A stretch of DNA of 64,000 bases from contig OX637342.1 of the NCBI GenBank assembly GCA_951799405.1, forward strand, positions 6,014,001-6,078,000, given 5' to 3'. Source of the stretch: Agapetus fuscipes (Eukaryota; Arthropoda; Insecta; Trichoptera; Glossosomatidae). Below are positions 61,296-64,000 of the stretch, in pieces (position 1 is the stretch's first letter; every line of letters starts with the position of its first letter). The notes beneath the pieces are model-generated. The model was not told the DNA's origin, did not search any database, and saw only the letters and a program-made list of their open reading frames with translations. Position numbers and translations under genes: made by a program.

Positions 61296-61955
61296 ATCAC
61301 AGATCAACGGCCATTTCTTTCTATCCTTACACACTTCTATTATTTTTTAGAGTCATAACCTTTTTCATACAAGCTCTCCTTTTATTATGACTCTGGATAT
61401 CCCATTCACTCGCTATTTCGAAAATTTGGTCCATCCATACCTTTCTCGGTCTTCCTCTTCCACAACATCCATCAATTCTTGCAGCATAATATATTTTCTT
61501 TGTCAGTCTTTCCTCATTCATTCTCTCCAAATGTCCAAACCATCTAAGTATACTTCTTTTAATCTTTACTTTCACACTTTCTCTTACACCACATTCCTCA
61601 CTAACAAAATCATTCCTCACCCTATCACTCCGTCTTTTTCCAATCATACTTCTTAATTAGTCCATTTCCACTGTATGGACATTACTAATCTCACTTTCAC
61701 TCACCGTCCAGGCTTCACTTCCATACATCAGAGTGGGCACTAGTGTACCACCGTGCACCGCCAGTCAAACATTTTTTTAAAGATTCTGATTCTTGGCGAT
61801 GCTAGCGGTAGCACCCAGTACGCACCTGCCTTTCATTAAACTTCTTTCAAATTCACCGGTCATTCTTCCATCTTTTTCAAACTTACTTCCCAGGTATACA
61901 AACTCATTTACGACATCAACATTCATTCCATTAATTTTAAATTCACAATTCATAT
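61296..61955 (-). pseudogene. TTAGA-LINE reverse transcriptase, broken
   Basis: Related to residues from about 116 to the end of the 48.1 kb ORF. 61327-61647 is open (MIGKRRSDRVRNDFVSEECG, ILRWFGHLERMNEERLTKK). Just upstream the Tyr codon of DYLRSM is a TAA stop (61657-61659), and further frameshifts occur around 61750-61860. 5' truncation falls at ATTAATTTTAAATTCACAAT, before the YADD region, so no catalytic motif is present. Confidence 0.8.
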
Positions 61956-62095
61956 TAAGTTTTATTATTTATATTTTAAAGTTTCCTTGTAACATTTCAG
62001 TTATTTTCTTTAAGAGTGTTACACATTTTCATAAATATTATTAAACGTTGTATATTTTAATTGATTACCAAAAGAAACAAAAGCTCTAAATAAAA
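61955..62095. repeat. right copy of the ~140-bp direct repeat (empty site)
   Basis: TTTATATTTTAAAGTTTCCT, CTTGTAACATTTCAGTTATT, ATATTTTAATTGATTACC, AAACAAAAGCTCTAAATAA. Uninterrupted; about three quarters identical to the left copy. Confidence 0.75.
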
Positions 62096-64000
62096 GGTAG
62101 GAAATAGATTTTTATCAAAATGTTGATGTTGTTGGGAAATTTATTATCAAAATCGACGTAACATGATAAGGCTTAAAAATAACTCATTGTTTGTATGGCA
62201 GGGGTACAACAATACATGACAAAAATAAACATAATATTTTTGCTTTGAAAAGCTGCAAAAATCAAGAAATTCGCAGAAAAGGAAACGATCCTGGCCATGA
62301 CATTTATGCAATGTAAAAAATAGACAAGAAAAATAAATGAAAAAACAACCACCTTGTCAGGATAAAAATAAACAAACAACAAAAAAGAAAACCAATTTAA
62401 ACATAAAAATTACAAAAAACAAATACGTAAAAAAAATTAAAAAGTATTTTTTAAAAGACAAAAAATATATATTTTATAATGTTTTTCATACAATGTTATT
62501 TTAAAGTTCAAGAAATCAAACAATTTTACAATTCATAATTTTGTTTTTACAATTTGTTCATTTAAAATAAACAGAGGAAAACATATTATACAATATTGTA
62601 AAAGCAAAAGTAAAAAAACAAAATATGAAATGTAAGAAATGATGATGTTAAAGAGTCTCACATACCAAAGTGTCTTGGAAAATAAGGCAGTAAGAAATTG
62701 CCCACTTCGTGAAACTTCGATTTGTGTTTATTACAAGTACAACCGTGAATGGTTGATAAAGATAATTTTGCAAGTCTGACCTCTTCAAATGTGAAAATAA
62801 ATAGCTAGACCCACACGCTAGCTGTACCTCGTTAACCCTTTAATAAGCAGCTAAGGAAAAAAACACTAATTATTACTTTTGTCGTAATTTTGGGCTCAAA
62901 GTTCTTAACTTTATTTTGAAAGCTAACGGGAAATTATAAATAAAAAAAAAACCTTTATAGAAAAGCAGTATATTTTTTGAAAACACCGTTAGATTATGCT
63001 ATATATTATTTATTATTAAGTATTCTTTCTATAGAAATCCCAAGTCCAAATATATCACATTATCTATTCAGCGAACAATAATACAGCCTGACATTTTCAC
63101 GAAGAAACTTTTTTTTTATATTATTTTGTATTAATTTTTTTTTTATATTATTGCAAATAGATTCTCTCCGAGAATTCGTAGTGTATGAAAATACTTTGCA
63201 TAGGAATAAAGGAGGAAAATTATTTAAATATAGAAGAAAAAACGATTGTTTAAAGTTGATTTCCCCGGCTGTGTTTTCACGGAAACATTTTTACGTAATT
63301 TTTCACGCATAATAAAATTTCCATGAAAATTCATAACAGTATTTTTTGTTTTCTTTTTCATTGTAAACTACTCAATTGGAAACTGCAAGAATCTTGTTTT
63401 ATTTTTAAAGTATTTTAGTCTTCCTTCTAGGAAGAGTAAACACAAAAATATAAAAAGGTATTTAAAAACTCTTTCACGTCTTGTTTAATATTATTGAAAT
63501 ATTACATGAACTTTTTCCGTGAAGTAAATTTTAAAAGTTAAAATAATAGTTTTGCTAATTTCCATAAAACATTGAGGCAAATTGACAGAAATCCAAATTT
63601 TTATTGCCCCCCAGCTGGATTGCTAGGGAAAATGCATACAAATATTTTGTTATTGGTAACTAAGGGCAGCAGCAAAAAGTCTGAGGATCGAAAACGTTTG
63701 CAATTTTTAATCCTTAAAACAGTAGTGAAAATAAAACCATGTTTCAAATAAAGAAAAAAACATTTCTTTATAGTTATTTGTATAAATATTTTATTTTGCT
63801 ACATGATCAAGCTTTAATTTTGTATTTTTTTTTTAAACATTGATTCATTTTTATTGATAAACCTCAAGCACACCTAATTGATTTCTCCTAAAGCCATAAT
63901 TACACATTTCGTCTCCTTAATTAGCAACCAGGTAAAAGAACCAATCAAAATATTATTTAAAGGGATTGACACGTCTGCTGAGATAGCATCTAAGGATGGA
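62096..64000. other. AT-rich, no recognised feature
   Basis: Long A and T runs, no frame over about 70 codons, no match to the LINE, SINE or MITE families of the rest of the window. It is the only long stretch without recognised transposon sequence. It could be intron or UTR of a neighbouring gene, but nothing seen here shows it. Confidence 0.5.

Noticed and set aside
62096..64000. Host gene 3' UTR or exon
   Set aside because: No splice-bounded open frame or conserved protein pattern could be seen; left as unassigned.

Overview
The window looks like a stretch of animal nuclear DNA from a repeat-rich, AT-rich genome (roughly one third G+C by eye). It contains no gene I can identify as a host gene: no long open frames with host-like domains, no convincing spliced exon series, no operons. 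Almost everything recognisable is a transposon remnant. The mixture of a Jockey-like LINE ending in a TTTGA repeat, RTE-like LINE C-termini and GTAGGTACCTAC-type low-complexity words fits an arthropod, perhaps an insect, but I cannot place it further and hold this at low confidence.

The dominant component, named here TTAGA-LINE, is a non-LTR retrotransposon ending in a (TTAGA)n tail. Its reverse-transcriptase remnant is best preserved at 48116-49111 (minus) and again, broken, at 61296-61955 (minus); a third copy keeps only the last codons at 30745. In all three the same 3' untranslated region follows the ORF. That 3' region (about 250-300 bp) is by itself the commonest repeat in the window: about 50 copies or pieces on both strands, most of them 5'-truncated. 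Four subfamilies can be told apart (S1 to S4, defined by diagnostic words in the entries). Other LINE remnants are: an RTE-like family ending in GAA repeats (LINE-R: 3.2, 14.9, 23.0, 45.9, 56.8 kb); a second family with a GHIMRNEKY-type C-terminus (LINE-G: 6.1, 8.3, 10.6, 12.2, 52.7 kb); CR1/L2-like C-termini (17.8, 42.1, 44.6 kb); and one Jockey-like copy (46.9 kb).

Three SINE families carry tRNA-like heads. SINE-1 is about 330 bp, with near full-length copies at 31.8 and 38.9 kb. SINE-2 has one copy at 37.35 kb that also has a 5S-rRNA-derived head in front of the tRNA-like part. SINE-3 has a Ser/Leu-type tRNA-like head and an A tail. DNA-transposon-like elements without ORFs (MITE-1 to MITE-7) and many long inverted repeats fill much of the rest.

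Layout: 0-13 kb mixed LINE/SINE pieces with two hairpin or MITE elements and a GC-rich patch at 9.5 kb; 13-20 kb old repeats, a GC-richer decayed LINE-like block near 17.5-18.7 kb and AT-rich filler; 20-37 kb dense TTAGA-LINE copies with nested insertions; 37-46 kb SINEs, MITEs and CR1/L2 remnants; 46-49 kb the best LINE ORFs; 50-52 kb an unusual cluster of palindromes and duplicated hairpins; 52-62 kb nested repeats including a usable paralogous empty site at 61.98 kb; 62-64 kb AT-rich sequence with nothing recognised. No CRISPR array, operon, phage or bacterial feature is present. The most interesting material is structural: the 5S-tRNA composite SINE nested in another SINE, a duplicated palindrome with a compensatory base-pair change, a tandem hairpin whose loop is inverted between copies, and repeated tail-to-tail insertion of TTAGA-LINE copies into one another.
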